Assembly (NCBI GenBank): GCA_947584105.1
Contig: CANPWK010000075.1
Coordinates: 1 to 5,349 of the forward strand
Length of the DNA: 5,349 bases
Reading direction: 5' to 3'
DNA from: an uncultured Bacilli bacterium
Lineage (GTDB): Bacteria > Bacillota_I > Bacilli_A > RF39 > UBA660
Position 1 is the first letter of the stretch. Every line of letters starts with the position of its first letter. This document shows positions 1 through 5,349 of the stretch, piece after piece. The notes under the pieces were generated by a model that searched no databases, was not told the DNA's origin, and saw only the letters and a list, made by a program, of their open reading frames with translations. The translations under genes were made by a program, and so were the position numbers.

Positions 1-1
1 A

Positions 2-16
2 CCAAAGCAAATGTAA
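2..16 (+). CDS. Possible 3' end of upstream gene (argS-like C-terminus)
   Basis: The frame starting at base 2 reads Pro-Lys-Gln-Met-stop (TAA at 14-16). Arginyl-tRNA synthetases commonly end in a short Pro/Glu-Arg/Lys-Met tail, and argS lies directly upstream of rpoE in some Bacilli such as Listeria. A partial argS would therefore fit both tail and context. Only four codons are visible, so this is an inference. Another frame reaches a TGA at 31-33 that would overlap the rpoE start, and it cannot be excluded. Confidence 0.35.
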   Translation, partial: PKQM

Positions 17-17
17 T

Positions 18-23
18 GGGAGG
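18..23 (+). promoter_or_regulatory. Ribosome binding site of rpoE
   Basis: GGGAGG lies 6 bases before the ATG at 30. It is a strong Shine-Dalgarno match and fixes this start rather than the in-frame Met at codon 6. No promoter is visible in the 29 bases upstream, so rpoE is either transcribed from outside the window or cotranscribed with the gene before it. Confidence 0.8.
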
Positions 24-29
24 ATTGTT

Positions 30-467
30 ATGAATTTAGAAAAAATGACTAAAGAAGAATTAGAAACATTATCTTATGCAGATTTAGCTGAAATGATTAT
101 AAAAAAAGATAAAAAAAGTTTAAATACCCCAACTATTTTTAAAGAAATCTGTAAATTATTACAATTAACAGATGAAGAATATCAATCACAAATAGGAGAT
201 TTTTACACATCTCTTACTACGGATAAAAGATTTATATTATTAGATAATGCTTGTTGGGATTTAAGGGATAAACATGCTATAGATATAGTTATGGACGATG
301 ATGATTTAGATGCAGAAGAATCTGATGAGGAAGAGATTTTAGATTCTGAGGAGAACTCAGAAGATGAAAATAGTGAAGATATAGATTCTGTAAATAATGA
401 TGATAGTATAGACGATGATGATTTAGAAGATTTAACTATTATCGATGAAGAAGAAATTGAAGAATAA
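30..467 (+). CDS. rpoE: DNA-directed RNA polymerase subunit delta
   Basis: The delta subunit binds core RNA polymerase in the cytoplasm of Bacilli and relatives. In known members it speeds enzyme recycling, lowers non-specific nucleic-acid binding and makes initiation sensitive to the initiating NTP. The protein has 145 residues. Residues 1-85 match the HARE-HTH fold: a helical start with LSYADLAEMI, then the conserved stretch IGDFYTSLTTDKRF (55-68) and the closing CWDLRD (75-80). Residues 88-145 are an intrinsically disordered acidic tail with 34 Asp/Glu out of 58 by hand count and no Lys or Arg. The tail lacks the lysine tract that precedes the acidic tail in B. subtilis delta. The gene ends 8 bases before a hairpin terminator. 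It should not be confused with the sigma-E gene rpoE of Proteobacteria. Confidence 0.95.
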   Translation: MNLEKMTKEELETLSYADLAEMIIKKDKKSLNTPTIFKEICKLLQLTDEEYQSQIGDFYTSLTTDKRFILLDNACWDLRDKHAIDIVMDDDDLDAEESDEEEILDSEENSEDENSEDIDSVNNDDSIDDDDLEDLTIIDEEEIEE

Positions 468-475
468 TTATAAAT

Positions 476-506
476 AAAAAAAGCTTAGTCCTCTAATGCT
501 TTTTTT
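476..506. terminator. Bidirectional intrinsic terminator between rpoE and the convergent orphan gene
   Basis: Seven A (476-482) followed by GC TTAG pair with CTAA, a bulged T, GC and seven T (500-506), around the loop TCCT (489-492). On the plus strand the T-run ends the rpoE transcript. On the minus strand the complement of the A-run gives the U-tract for the orphan gene. The stop codon of the minus gene (485-487) and its last codons are inside the stem. The G/C part of the stem is short, so strength is uncertain. Confidence 0.75.
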
Positions 507-1636
507 ATGTTTGATATACGAACTAATGCTTTTTGATATCCTTCATTAGTTTCTTCAAGTTCATTTTGAGTATTTTCTAATTTTTCATTTAAATCATTAA
601 CTTGCTCTGTTAGCCTTTTTTTAGCTTCTTTCAATGTTTTAACTTGAGATTGTAATTTTGAATAAGCAACTAATCCTTCTTGGCTAGCATAATTTGAATT
701 AACAATTACTTTGTCATTTAAGGTATTTACTAAATCTAAAATATCTTTTGAAAGATTATCAGTAGATTCAATATTTAATATTTCCTCAGTAATTGGCTTT
801 TTTTCAATAATACAATTAATAATAATATTGATTATATCATAATTGTCAAATCTTTTCTGCCTTTGATTACAAATCTTTTTTAATAAATATTTATAATTAT
901 TAGTAATATCTATATTACAATTATATTTTAATTTATACTTTTCTAATGAGTTAACTAAATTATACAGTTCTTCTTCAGTTACGATTCTTTTTTTACCATA
1001 GTCAAATTCATCGTTTTTAGTATGAATACGATTGATTAATGTAATATCTTGATTTTCAAATAAATCTTTAAAAACAAGATCTGCTTCAGCTTCGTTAGCA
1101 TACGCTCTATTAGATATTGGATATACAAAATTACCTTTTATTTTTAAATCTAATTCTAATATATTTCCTTCATCATTTTGTTGACAGATTATAAAATCAC
1201 AATCATGTGGATTATTTCCTAAATTTATTGCTTTATTACGATCATATTTACAAACAAAAAGAAGATTATTTAAATTAATTAAAACATTATCAAAAAAGTT
1301 TTCAATTTTTTCATTAATATATTGGCTACAAAAATTTTTTAATGATAATCTATTATCTTTAATCATTCCACTAAATCTATAATGTTCATTACATAATTGT
1401 TTTAATATTTGGTATGAATTTGAACTTTTAAACATACTTGTAGAGTTAAGATAACTTGTATCTATTCCTAGAAGGTGTGGAATACACTCTTTTGGAACAA
1501 CATATTGGAAGTTAATACCATTATCTAAATAAATCTTACAAATTTTTTCATCTAAGTTTATTCTTTTATATCTTGCTAAGATTTGTTTTATTTTGTTTAT
1601 AAATTCGTTAAATTGATCCATTTCTCTAAGTGACAT
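485..1636 (-). CDS. Orphan protein with C-terminal coiled coil, possible PBECR-like N-terminal domain
   Basis: I do not recognise this 383-residue protein with confidence. Start: ATG at 1636 is preceded by the strong AAGGGGGAA ribosome site (complement of 1643-1650), about 7 bases away, which favours it over the Met at codon 6. Residues about 30-60 read as beta strand then helix, ending in PHLLGI (53-58). Residues about 125-175 contain apparent strands (LLFVCKYD, CDFIICQ, ILELDLKIKG). A His-Leu-Leu-Gly motif after a Lys/Glu-rich turn recalls the PBECR4 group of barnase/EndoU/colicin/RelE-like phage nuclease domains; this is a memory-based guess. Residues about 180-310 are mostly helical. Residues about 322-383 form a clear heptad-type coiled coil rich in Lys, Glu, Leu and Asn. 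No signal peptide or membrane segment is seen, so it is probably cytoplasmic. It is a single-gene unit with its own promoter and terminator, inserted between two core genes. A role in mobile-element or defence biology is possible but unproven. Confidence 0.75.
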   Translation of the reverse strand: MSLREMDQFNEFINKIKQILARYKRINLDEKICKIYLDNGINFQYVVPKECIPHLLGIDTSYLNSTSMFKSSNSYQILKQLCNEHYRFSGMIKDNRLSLKNFCSQYINEKIENFFDNVLINLNNLLFVCKYDRNKAINLGNNPHDCDFIICQQNDEGNILELDLKIKGNFVYPISNRAYANEAEADLVFKDLFENQDITLINRIHTKNDEFDYGKKRIVTEEELYNLVNSLEKYKLKYNCNIDITNNYKYLLKKICNQRQKRFDNYDIINIIINCIIEKKPITEEILNIESTDNLSKDILDLVNTLNDKVIVNSNYASQEGLVAYSKLQSQVKTLKEAKKRLTEQVNDLNEKLENTQNELEETNEGYQKALVRISNIKKALED

Positions 1637-1642
1637 ATTAAT

Positions 1643-1650
1643 TCCCCCTT
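1643..1650 (-). promoter_or_regulatory. Ribosome binding site of the orphan gene
   Basis: On the minus strand AAGGGGGA precedes the ATG at 1636 by about 7 bases. It is the only G-rich run in the region and supports the annotated start. Confidence 0.75.
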
Positions 1651-1660
1651 TTGCTGTGAT

Positions 1661-1689
1661 ATACTATCATATTGTTTATTTTTTGTCAA
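1661..1689 (-). promoter_or_regulatory. Sigma-A type promoter of the orphan gene
   Basis: Read on the minus strand, a perfect -35 TTGACA (1689-1684) is followed by 17 bases and a -10 TAGTAT (1666-1661, 4 of 6 consensus). Transcription would start near 1654, giving a short leader of about 18 bases that carries the ribosome site. The -35 box overlaps one arm of an inverted repeat shared with the prfA promoter. Confidence 0.65.
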
Positions 1690-1705
1690 ATTGTATAAAA
1701 CAATT
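1689..1705. repeat. Short inverted repeat between the divergent promoters
   Basis: AATTGT (1689-1694) and ACAATT (1700-1705) are 6-bp arms around ATAAA. The left arm touches the -35 box of the minus-strand promoter and the right arm overlaps the -35 box of the prfA promoter. This is the position expected of an operator affecting both, but arms of this length occur often by chance in AT-rich DNA. Confidence 0.3.
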
Positions 1706-1732
1706 GAAAAATCAATATATTTATAGTATAAT
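1704..1732 (+). promoter_or_regulatory. Sigma-A type promoter of prfA
   Basis: TTGAAA (1704-1709), a 17-base spacer and a perfect TATAAT (1727-1732) make a strong housekeeping promoter. Transcription would start near 1738-1740, leaving a leader of only about 16-18 bases before the ATG at 1756. This placement rules out translation from the TTG at 1741 as the main start. Confidence 0.8.
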
Positions 1733-1738
1733 CAATAT
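1710..1738 (+). repeat. Direct repeat AATCAATAT flanking the prfA -10 box
   Basis: AATCAATAT occurs at 1710-1718 and again at 1730-1738, exactly 20 bases apart, or roughly two helical turns. The two copies bracket the -10 box. A related CAATATG is present on the minus strand at 1674-1668 near the other promoter. This could be a regulator site or compositional chance. Confidence 0.3.
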
Positions 1739-1743
1739 GTTTG

Positions 1744-1750
1744 AAAGGAA
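1744..1750 (+). promoter_or_regulatory. Ribosome binding site of prfA
   Basis: AAAGGAA lies just upstream of the ATG at 1756, with 5 bases between the motif and the start codon. It decides for ATG 1756 over the in-frame TTG at 1741, which lies before this site. Confidence 0.8.
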
Positions 1751-1755
1751 AGTAT

Positions 1756-2811
1756 ATGATAGAAAGATTAGAGACGATAGAACAGAAATATAATGCTATT
1801 AATGAAGAGTTAATGAAAGAAGACGTATTAAATGATATTAAGAAGACATTAGAACTTAATAAAGAACTTTCTTTATTGAAAGAAAGTTATGATGCTTATC
1901 AAAAATATAAAAAAATAGAAAATGATATTGAAGGTGCAAAAAAAATTGTTAATGATGTTGATTTAGGAGAAATGGCTAGAGAAGAGTTAAAAACCTTAGA
2001 ACAGGAAAAAGAAAAACTTCTTAAAGATATTGAAATCATGCTTCTTCCTAAAGACCCTAATGATTCTAAAAATGTTATTATTGAAATACGTGGTGCAGCT
2101 GGCGGAGATGAGGCTAATATTTTTGCTGGAGATCTTTATAGAATGTATACTAAGTATGCAGAAAAACAAGGTTGGAAAGTAGAAGTATATAATGAGGAAC
2201 CTGGAGAAGCTGGAGGATATTCTCAAATTGAGTTTTTAATTAAAGGTGATGGAGCATATTCTAAATTAAAATATGAAAGTGGTTCTCATCGAGTTCAAAG
2301 AGTTCCAACAACAGAAACTCAAGGTAGAGTTCATACTTCAACTGCTACAGTTTTGGTTATGCCAGAGGCTGAGGAAGTAGATTTTAAACTAGATATGAGT
2401 GAAATTAGAGTAGATATTACAAGATCATCTGGTTGTGGTGGTCAGGGAGTTAATACTACTGATTCAGCAGTTAGGTTAACTCATATTCCAACAGGAATTA
2501 TTGTTTATTCACAAACTGAAAGATCACAGATTAAAAATAAAGAGAAAGCTATTAAAATTATGCAAACGCGTCTTTATGATTTAAAAATGAAAGAACAAGA
2601 GGAAAAATTAGGTACAGAAAGAAGAAATAAAATTGGTACCGGTGATCGTAGTGAAAAAATTAGAACGTATAATTATCCACAAAATAGAGTTACTGATCAT
2701 CGTATTGGTTTTACAACAAAACAATTGGATAGAGTAATGGAAGGGGCACTGGATGAGATTATTGAAGCCTTAATTACTGAAGATCAAACAAGAAAATTAA
2801 AAGAAGAATAG
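1756..2811 (+). CDS. prfA: Peptide chain release factor 1
   Basis: RF1 recognises UAA and UAG in the ribosomal A site and triggers hydrolysis of peptidyl-tRNA. From ATG 1756 the protein has 351 residues, close to the usual 355-360. Residues 1-90 form the helical N-terminal domain. Residues 110-127 carry IRGAAGGDEANIFAGDL, typical of class I factors. The codon-recognition tripeptide is of the PxT type (PTT, 184-186, within RVQRVPTTETQG), which separates RF1 from the SPF motif of RF2. The catalytic GGQ is at 228-230 in SSGCGGQGVNTTDSAVR; its Gln is the residue methylated by PrmC in other bacteria. The C-terminal part holds RTYNYPQNRVTDHRIG (303-318), also conserved. The gene has its own strong promoter and terminator, so it is probably monocistronic. 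prmC, often next to prfA, is not downstream. It ends in TAG, a codon read by RF1 itself and not by RF2. Confidence 0.97.
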   Translation: MIERLETIEQKYNAINEELMKEDVLNDIKKTLELNKELSLLKESYDAYQKYKKIENDIEGAKKIVNDVDLGEMAREELKTLEQEKEKLLKDIEIMLLPKDPNDSKNVIIEIRGAAGGDEANIFAGDLYRMYTKYAEKQGWKVEVYNEEPGEAGGYSQIEFLIKGDGAYSKLKYESGSHRVQRVPTTETQGRVHTSTATVLVMPEAEEVDFKLDMSEIRVDITRSSGCGGQGVNTTDSAVRLTHIPTGIIVYSQTERSQIKNKEKAIKIMQTRLYDLKMKEQEEKLGTERRNKIGTGDRSEKIRTYNYPQNRVTDHRIGFTTKQLDRVMEGALDEIIEALITEDQTRKLKEE

Positions 2812-2815
2812 AATT

Positions 2816-2867
2816 AAAAAAAGAAAGTAAAACATTAAATATTAGTTTTATAACTTTCTTTTTTTTT
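2816..2867 (+). terminator. Intrinsic terminator of prfA
   Basis: A 13-bp stem of AAAAAAAGAAAGT (2816-2828) with ACTTTCTTTTTTT (2853-2865) is extended by an inner AAAAC/GTTTT pairing (2829-2833 with 2845-2849) past a three-base bulge. It ends in a run of nine T (2859-2867). It begins 4 bases after the prfA stop. The A-run opposite the T-run could let it work on the other strand, but no gene there needs it. Confidence 0.85.
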
Positions 2868-2889
2868 GTAAATTTTATATAATAATAAT

Positions 2890-2895
2890 GGTGAT
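2890..2895 (+). promoter_or_regulatory. Ribosome binding site of the 595-residue protein gene
   Basis: GGTGAT lies 3 bases before the ATG at 2899. It matches the downstream half of the full Shine-Dalgarno sequence (AGGAGGTGATC), so the short distance is as expected for that half. It is weaker than the other ribosome sites in the window. Confidence 0.5.
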
Positions 2896-2898
2896 TAT

Positions 2899-4686
2899 AT
2901 GGATGGTAAAAAATTATATAAATATATATTATCATTACCTAAAGAAAAGAGAGATGAATTATTAAAAAGAGAAGATGTAAGAAATTCTTTTTTAAGTAAT
3001 GAGAATCACTATCCATTTGTATGGTTAATACAATCTTTAGATGAAGATATTATTAATTTTATAGATAATAATTATTTGGATAAAATTTTAATGAATGATC
3101 GGGCAATTGATAAAATTACAGCTATTATGACCTTAGAAAATAAATATGCAACAGATATATTATTATACGATAAAGTAGTAAACTTTATTTGTCAGAAAAA
3201 ATCTTTAGCTTTATACTTATCTAATTTAGATTATCGTATGGGTCAAAAAATAATAGATATTAGTGTTTCAAGTAATATTAATAATTTATATTGCCTGGGC
3301 TTTTTTAAAACAAGTGATCAAGAAAAAATATTTACAAATGAATATATTATAAAATTATTAAAATGTGATAATATAGATAAAAGATTAATAATTAACTTAG
3401 ATGGTAAAATTATTAATAAGTTAATATTATATGAGAAATTTTTTCATATGTTTTTAAATTTATCAGTTGATGAAATTAATCATTTAATTGAAAATCAGAA
3501 TTTAATTATTAATAATAGATTTTATAAAAATTATGATTTTATAAACAAATTTATTAATGTTAGTACAAATAAATATCGAAAATTAATTAATAATCTAAAT
3601 ATTAACAATTCTGAATTTGCTATTATTTTAGAAAAAGAAAGACTAAAATATGTAAATGATAAAATTAATTCTATAAATAATGGAATATTTAGTGATTATG
3701 AAGATTTCAAAAAATATAATATGTTTAATATATATGAGAAATTTAACTTTAATATTGCCAGTAAATTATCTGAATTTTATAGTGATGACAATTATGATGC
3801 CATTTACCAATATTTAGTTAACTTGACTTATAAGGAAACTTTTGAAATGATTATTGATACTTTTTTTAAAGATATAACTTATAATTTTTTAATAAATTTA
3901 AAAACTATTTTGGCTTATGCTTGTGAAAATAAAAATTATGTTCCAAAAAATTTAGATTTATATAAACAAATTTTAAATTTTAATAATTTAACTTTGGAAG
4001 AGATAAAAGATTTATTTAAAAAATATAAAAATATTGATCTTGCTTCTGATTTTTATGAGGATTATAGATTGGCTAGAGATACATCATATAAGTCAATTAA
4101 TGATGTGATTACTAAATTTAATAAGGAAGATAAATATTATGATCAAAAATTATCAAAAAAGTATCACAATGAAGTTTATAAGTTAGATGGAGAAGATTTT
4201 TATTTATATATTCATGCATCAAATTTAGGGGTATGGAAAGATAATATAGAAAAGATTTCCTTAAGCTTAATAAATCATGATAATATTAATTATTTTGGAA
4301 GTTATAATAAAAAAATAATATTTGGTTTCTCTAGTTTAAAGATAGAAAATATTATCCATATTTTTAATAGTGATTCATTTTCAAACACATATAATGGTAC
4401 AGATAAAATCCAAAAGATAGTATCACCAAATAAATTAATGAAAGAAACATTGGGATATAATGAAATTATATATAAAGAAATTAATTCTAATTTAAGACCT
4501 GATTTTATAGTATGTTTTGATGAAATAACTGATATAGAGGCTAAAATTGCTCAAGAGATGAATTTAAAAATAATACTTATTAATAGTAAAAAATATAAAA
4601 AAGCTAAAGGGTTAGTTAATTCTTTAGATGATAGATATATAGATGCTACTGAAGCTGATAATATTGATGAATATAAAATTAAATAA
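2899..4686 (+). CDS. Large Asn-rich protein of unknown function with distinct C-terminal domain
   Basis: I do not recognise this 595-residue protein. It has no signal peptide or membrane segment and is probably cytoplasmic. Residues 1-400 look like a chain of short helices (for example LPKEKRDELLKRED, 13-26), perhaps a helical-repeat scaffold. They are very rich in Asn, Ile, Lys and Tyr; Asn is about 72 of 595 by hand count. Residues about 425-565 look like a separate alpha/beta domain: DFYLYIHAS (433-441), ISLSLINHD (453-461), IIFGFSSL (473-480), SPNKLM (509-514), GYNEIIYKE (519-527), RPDFIVCFDEIT (533-544) and LKIILINSKKY (556-566). The His, Ser-x-Ser and Glu order could fit an ADP-ribosyltransferase-like fold, but this is a hypothesis. 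Similar C-terminal segments seem familiar from hypothetical proteins of low-GC Firmicutes. The GH3 lipoprotein gene follows after 15 bases, so the two probably share a transcript. The gene looks more AT-rich than prfA. Confidence 0.75.
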   Translation: MDGKKLYKYILSLPKEKRDELLKREDVRNSFLSNENHYPFVWLIQSLDEDIINFIDNNYLDKILMNDRAIDKITAIMTLENKYATDILLYDKVVNFICQKKSLALYLSNLDYRMGQKIIDISVSSNINNLYCLGFFKTSDQEKIFTNEYIIKLLKCDNIDKRLIINLDGKIINKLILYEKFFHMFLNLSVDEINHLIENQNLIINNRFYKNYDFINKFINVSTNKYRKLINNLNINNSEFAIILEKERLKYVNDKINSINNGIFSDYEDFKKYNMFNIYEKFNFNIASKLSEFYSDDNYDAIYQYLVNLTYKETFEMIIDTFFKDITYNFLINLKTILAYACENKNYVPKNLDLYKQILNFNNLTLEEIKDLFKKYKNIDLASDFYEDYRLARDTSYKSINDVITKFNKEDKYYDQKLSKKYHNEVYKLDGEDFYLYIHASNLGVWKDNIEKISLSLINHDNINYFGSYNKKIIFGFSSLKIENIIHIFNSDSFSNTYNGTDKIQKIVSPNKLMKETLGYNEIIYKEINSNLRPDFIVCFDEITDIEAKIAQEMNLKIILINSKKYKKAKGLVNSLDDRYIDATEADNIDEYKIK

Positions 4687-4688
4687 AT

Positions 4689-4694
4689 AAGGAG
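4689..4694 (+). promoter_or_regulatory. Ribosome binding site of the GH3 lipoprotein gene
   Basis: AAGGAG lies 7 bases before the ATG at 4702, in the 15-base gap after the previous stop. There is no room for a separate promoter in that gap, which supports cotranscription. Confidence 0.8.
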
Positions 4695-4701
4695 AAATAT
4701 A

Positions 4702-5349
4702 ATGAAGAAAATAACAAAGAAGATAATAATATTAAGTTTTATGATTTGTATATTAATTACAGGATGTAATGGTAAAGTTAAAAAAAACAATGTAGAAAAT
4801 GTAGATAATGGAGAAAATATAGAAAAAGTTCCAAGTGAATATGATGATAATGGCATTTTTGAAGAATATTATGATGAGGCTTATCAAACACTCAAAAGTA
4901 TGACTATTGAAGAGAAAATAGGGCAAATGCTATTTGTTAGAATGCCACAAAGTGGAGTAACAGAAGTTATAAAGAATTATCATGTTGGTGGATTTATAAT
5001 GTTTAAAGTAGACTTTCAAGATAAAACTAAAGAAAATATTCAAAATAATATAAAGCAATATCAACAAACATCTAAGATTCCACTTCTTTTAGGAGTAGAT
5101 GAAGAAGGGGGAACAGTTGTTAGAATTAGCAGTAATAAAAATCTTTATAAACAAGCTTTTGCATCCCCACAAGAAATTTTTAATTCATTAGGAATGGAAG
5201 GTATTATCGATGATACGAAAGCTAAGGCTAATTTATTAAAAGAACTTGGATTAAATGTTAATTTAGCTCCTGTTGCTGATGTTTCAACTAATGAAAATGA
5301 TTATATTTATGATCGAAGTTTTGGCAAAGATGCAAATGAGACTAAGGAA
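4702..5349 (+). CDS. nagZ: Beta-N-acetylhexosaminidase, GH3 family lipoprotein (partial, runs off window)
   Basis: GH3 beta-N-acetylhexosaminidases remove N-acetylglucosamine from peptidoglycan fragments during wall turnover. The first 216 residues are present and the 3' end lies beyond the window. Residues 1-22 are a lipoprotein signal: Lys-rich start (MKKITKK), hydrophobic core and lipobox ITGC with the lipidated Cys at 22. The mature protein should be anchored on the outer face of the membrane. Residues 23-55 are a polar, acidic linker. The GH3 barrel starts at about 60, with MTIEEKIGQMLFVR (67-80), VGGFIMF (95-101), the substrate-loop motif GVDEEGGTVVRI (131-142), LNVNLAPVADVSTN (184-197) and YDRSFGKDA (203-211). 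These match NagZ-like enzymes, where VDQEGG is the usual form. The nucleophile Asp and the KHFPGHG His-Asp dyad fall outside the window, so activity cannot be checked. It is probably cotranscribed with the 595-residue protein upstream. The symbol rests on family similarity. Confidence 0.9.
   Translation, partial: MKKITKKIIILSFMICILITGCNGKVKKNNVENVDNGENIEKVPSEYDDNGIFEEYYDEAYQTLKSMTIEEKIGQMLFVRMPQSGVTEVIKNYHVGGFIMFKVDFQDKTKENIQNNIKQYQQTSKIPLLLGVDEEGGTVVRISSNKNLYKQAFASPQEIFNSLGMEGIIDDTKAKANLLKELGLNVNLAPVADVSTNENDYIYDRSFGKDANETKE

Noticed and set aside
1..33. Upstream gene ending at TGA 31-33 with an ATGA overlap onto rpoE
   Set aside because: The frame is open from base 1, but its residues (TKANVMGGLL) match nothing I recognise. 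The frame ending at TAA 14-16 fits a known neighbour better. Too little sequence to decide firmly.
290..467. Tandem GATGATGAT-like stretches in the tail of rpoE as a DNA repeat
   Set aside because: They are simply the Asp/Glu codons of the acidic tail and are not a regular repeat unit.
1741..1755. TTG at 1741 as the start of prfA, adding five residues (MKGKY)
   Set aside because: It lies at or next to the predicted transcription start and upstream of the ribosome site AAAGGAA. ATG at 1756 has correct spacing and gives the usual RF1 N-terminus.
1996..2226. Open frame on the minus strand inside prfA
   Set aside because: It is antisense to conserved RF1 sequence, its protein is low-complexity Phe/Ile/Ser typical of reversed Lys/Glu-rich codons, and no ribosome site was noted.
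2855..2883. Promoter for the 595-residue gene with TATAAT at 2878-2883
   Set aside because: The box 17 bases upstream is TTTCTT, which is poor and lies inside the terminator stem. The start point near 2890 would fall on the ribosome site. TATAAT-like strings are expected by chance here, so the promoter of this gene remains unidentified.
4551..4856. Hydrophobic open frame on the minus strand across the junction of the 595-residue gene and the GH3 gene
   Set aside because: Its apparent membrane segments are the complement of Lys/Asn/Asp-rich coding sequence and of the lipoprotein start. It overlaps two supported genes.
1..5349. Mollicute genetic code with UGA as Trp
   Set aside because: All four Trp codons in the genes are TGG and no internal TGA is seen, which would be unlikely in such an AT-rich genome using code 4.

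Overview
The window comes from a very AT-rich, low-GC Gram-positive bacterium. The key marker is a gene for the RNA polymerase delta subunit (rpoE). This subunit is typical of Bacilli and their relatives (Erysipelotrichia and Mollicutes-like lineages) and is not typical of Clostridia. All four Trp codons seen in the genes are TGG, no gene contains an in-frame TGA, and stops are TAA or TAG, so the standard bacterial code fits. A lipoprotein GH3 hexosaminidase suggests a walled cell. I cannot name the genus.

Layout. Positions 1-16 may be the last codons of an upstream gene (possibly argS). rpoE (30-467, +) follows. A 383-residue orphan protein (485-1636, -) converges on rpoE, and one bidirectional terminator hairpin (476-506) lies across its stop codon. 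A 119-bp divergent promoter region (1637-1755) separates the orphan gene from prfA (1756-2811, +), the gene for peptide chain release factor 1. prfA ends at a strong terminator (2816-2867). Then comes a 595-residue, Asn-rich protein of unknown function (2899-4686, +). Fifteen bases after it starts a lipoprotein GH3 beta-N-acetylhexosaminidase (4702 to the window edge, +), which is truncated by the window. No RNA genes, CRISPR arrays or insertion sequences were seen. The longest gap between genes is 119 bp, or about 105 bp if the unlikely TTG start of prfA were used.

How the genes relate. rpoE and prfA are core information-processing genes (transcription and translation termination). The two unrecognised proteins sit among them like accessory insertions. 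The 383-residue protein has its own promoter and terminator. The 595-residue protein appears to share a transcript with the cell-wall hexosaminidase. The usual partners pyrG (after rpoE) and prmC (after prfA) are not beside them here. The most interesting unknowns are the 383-residue protein (a weak resemblance to phage-type PBECR nuclease domains plus a C-terminal coiled coil) and the C-terminal domain of the 595-residue protein (a motif order that could fit an ADP-ribosyltransferase-like fold). Both of these readings are hypotheses.
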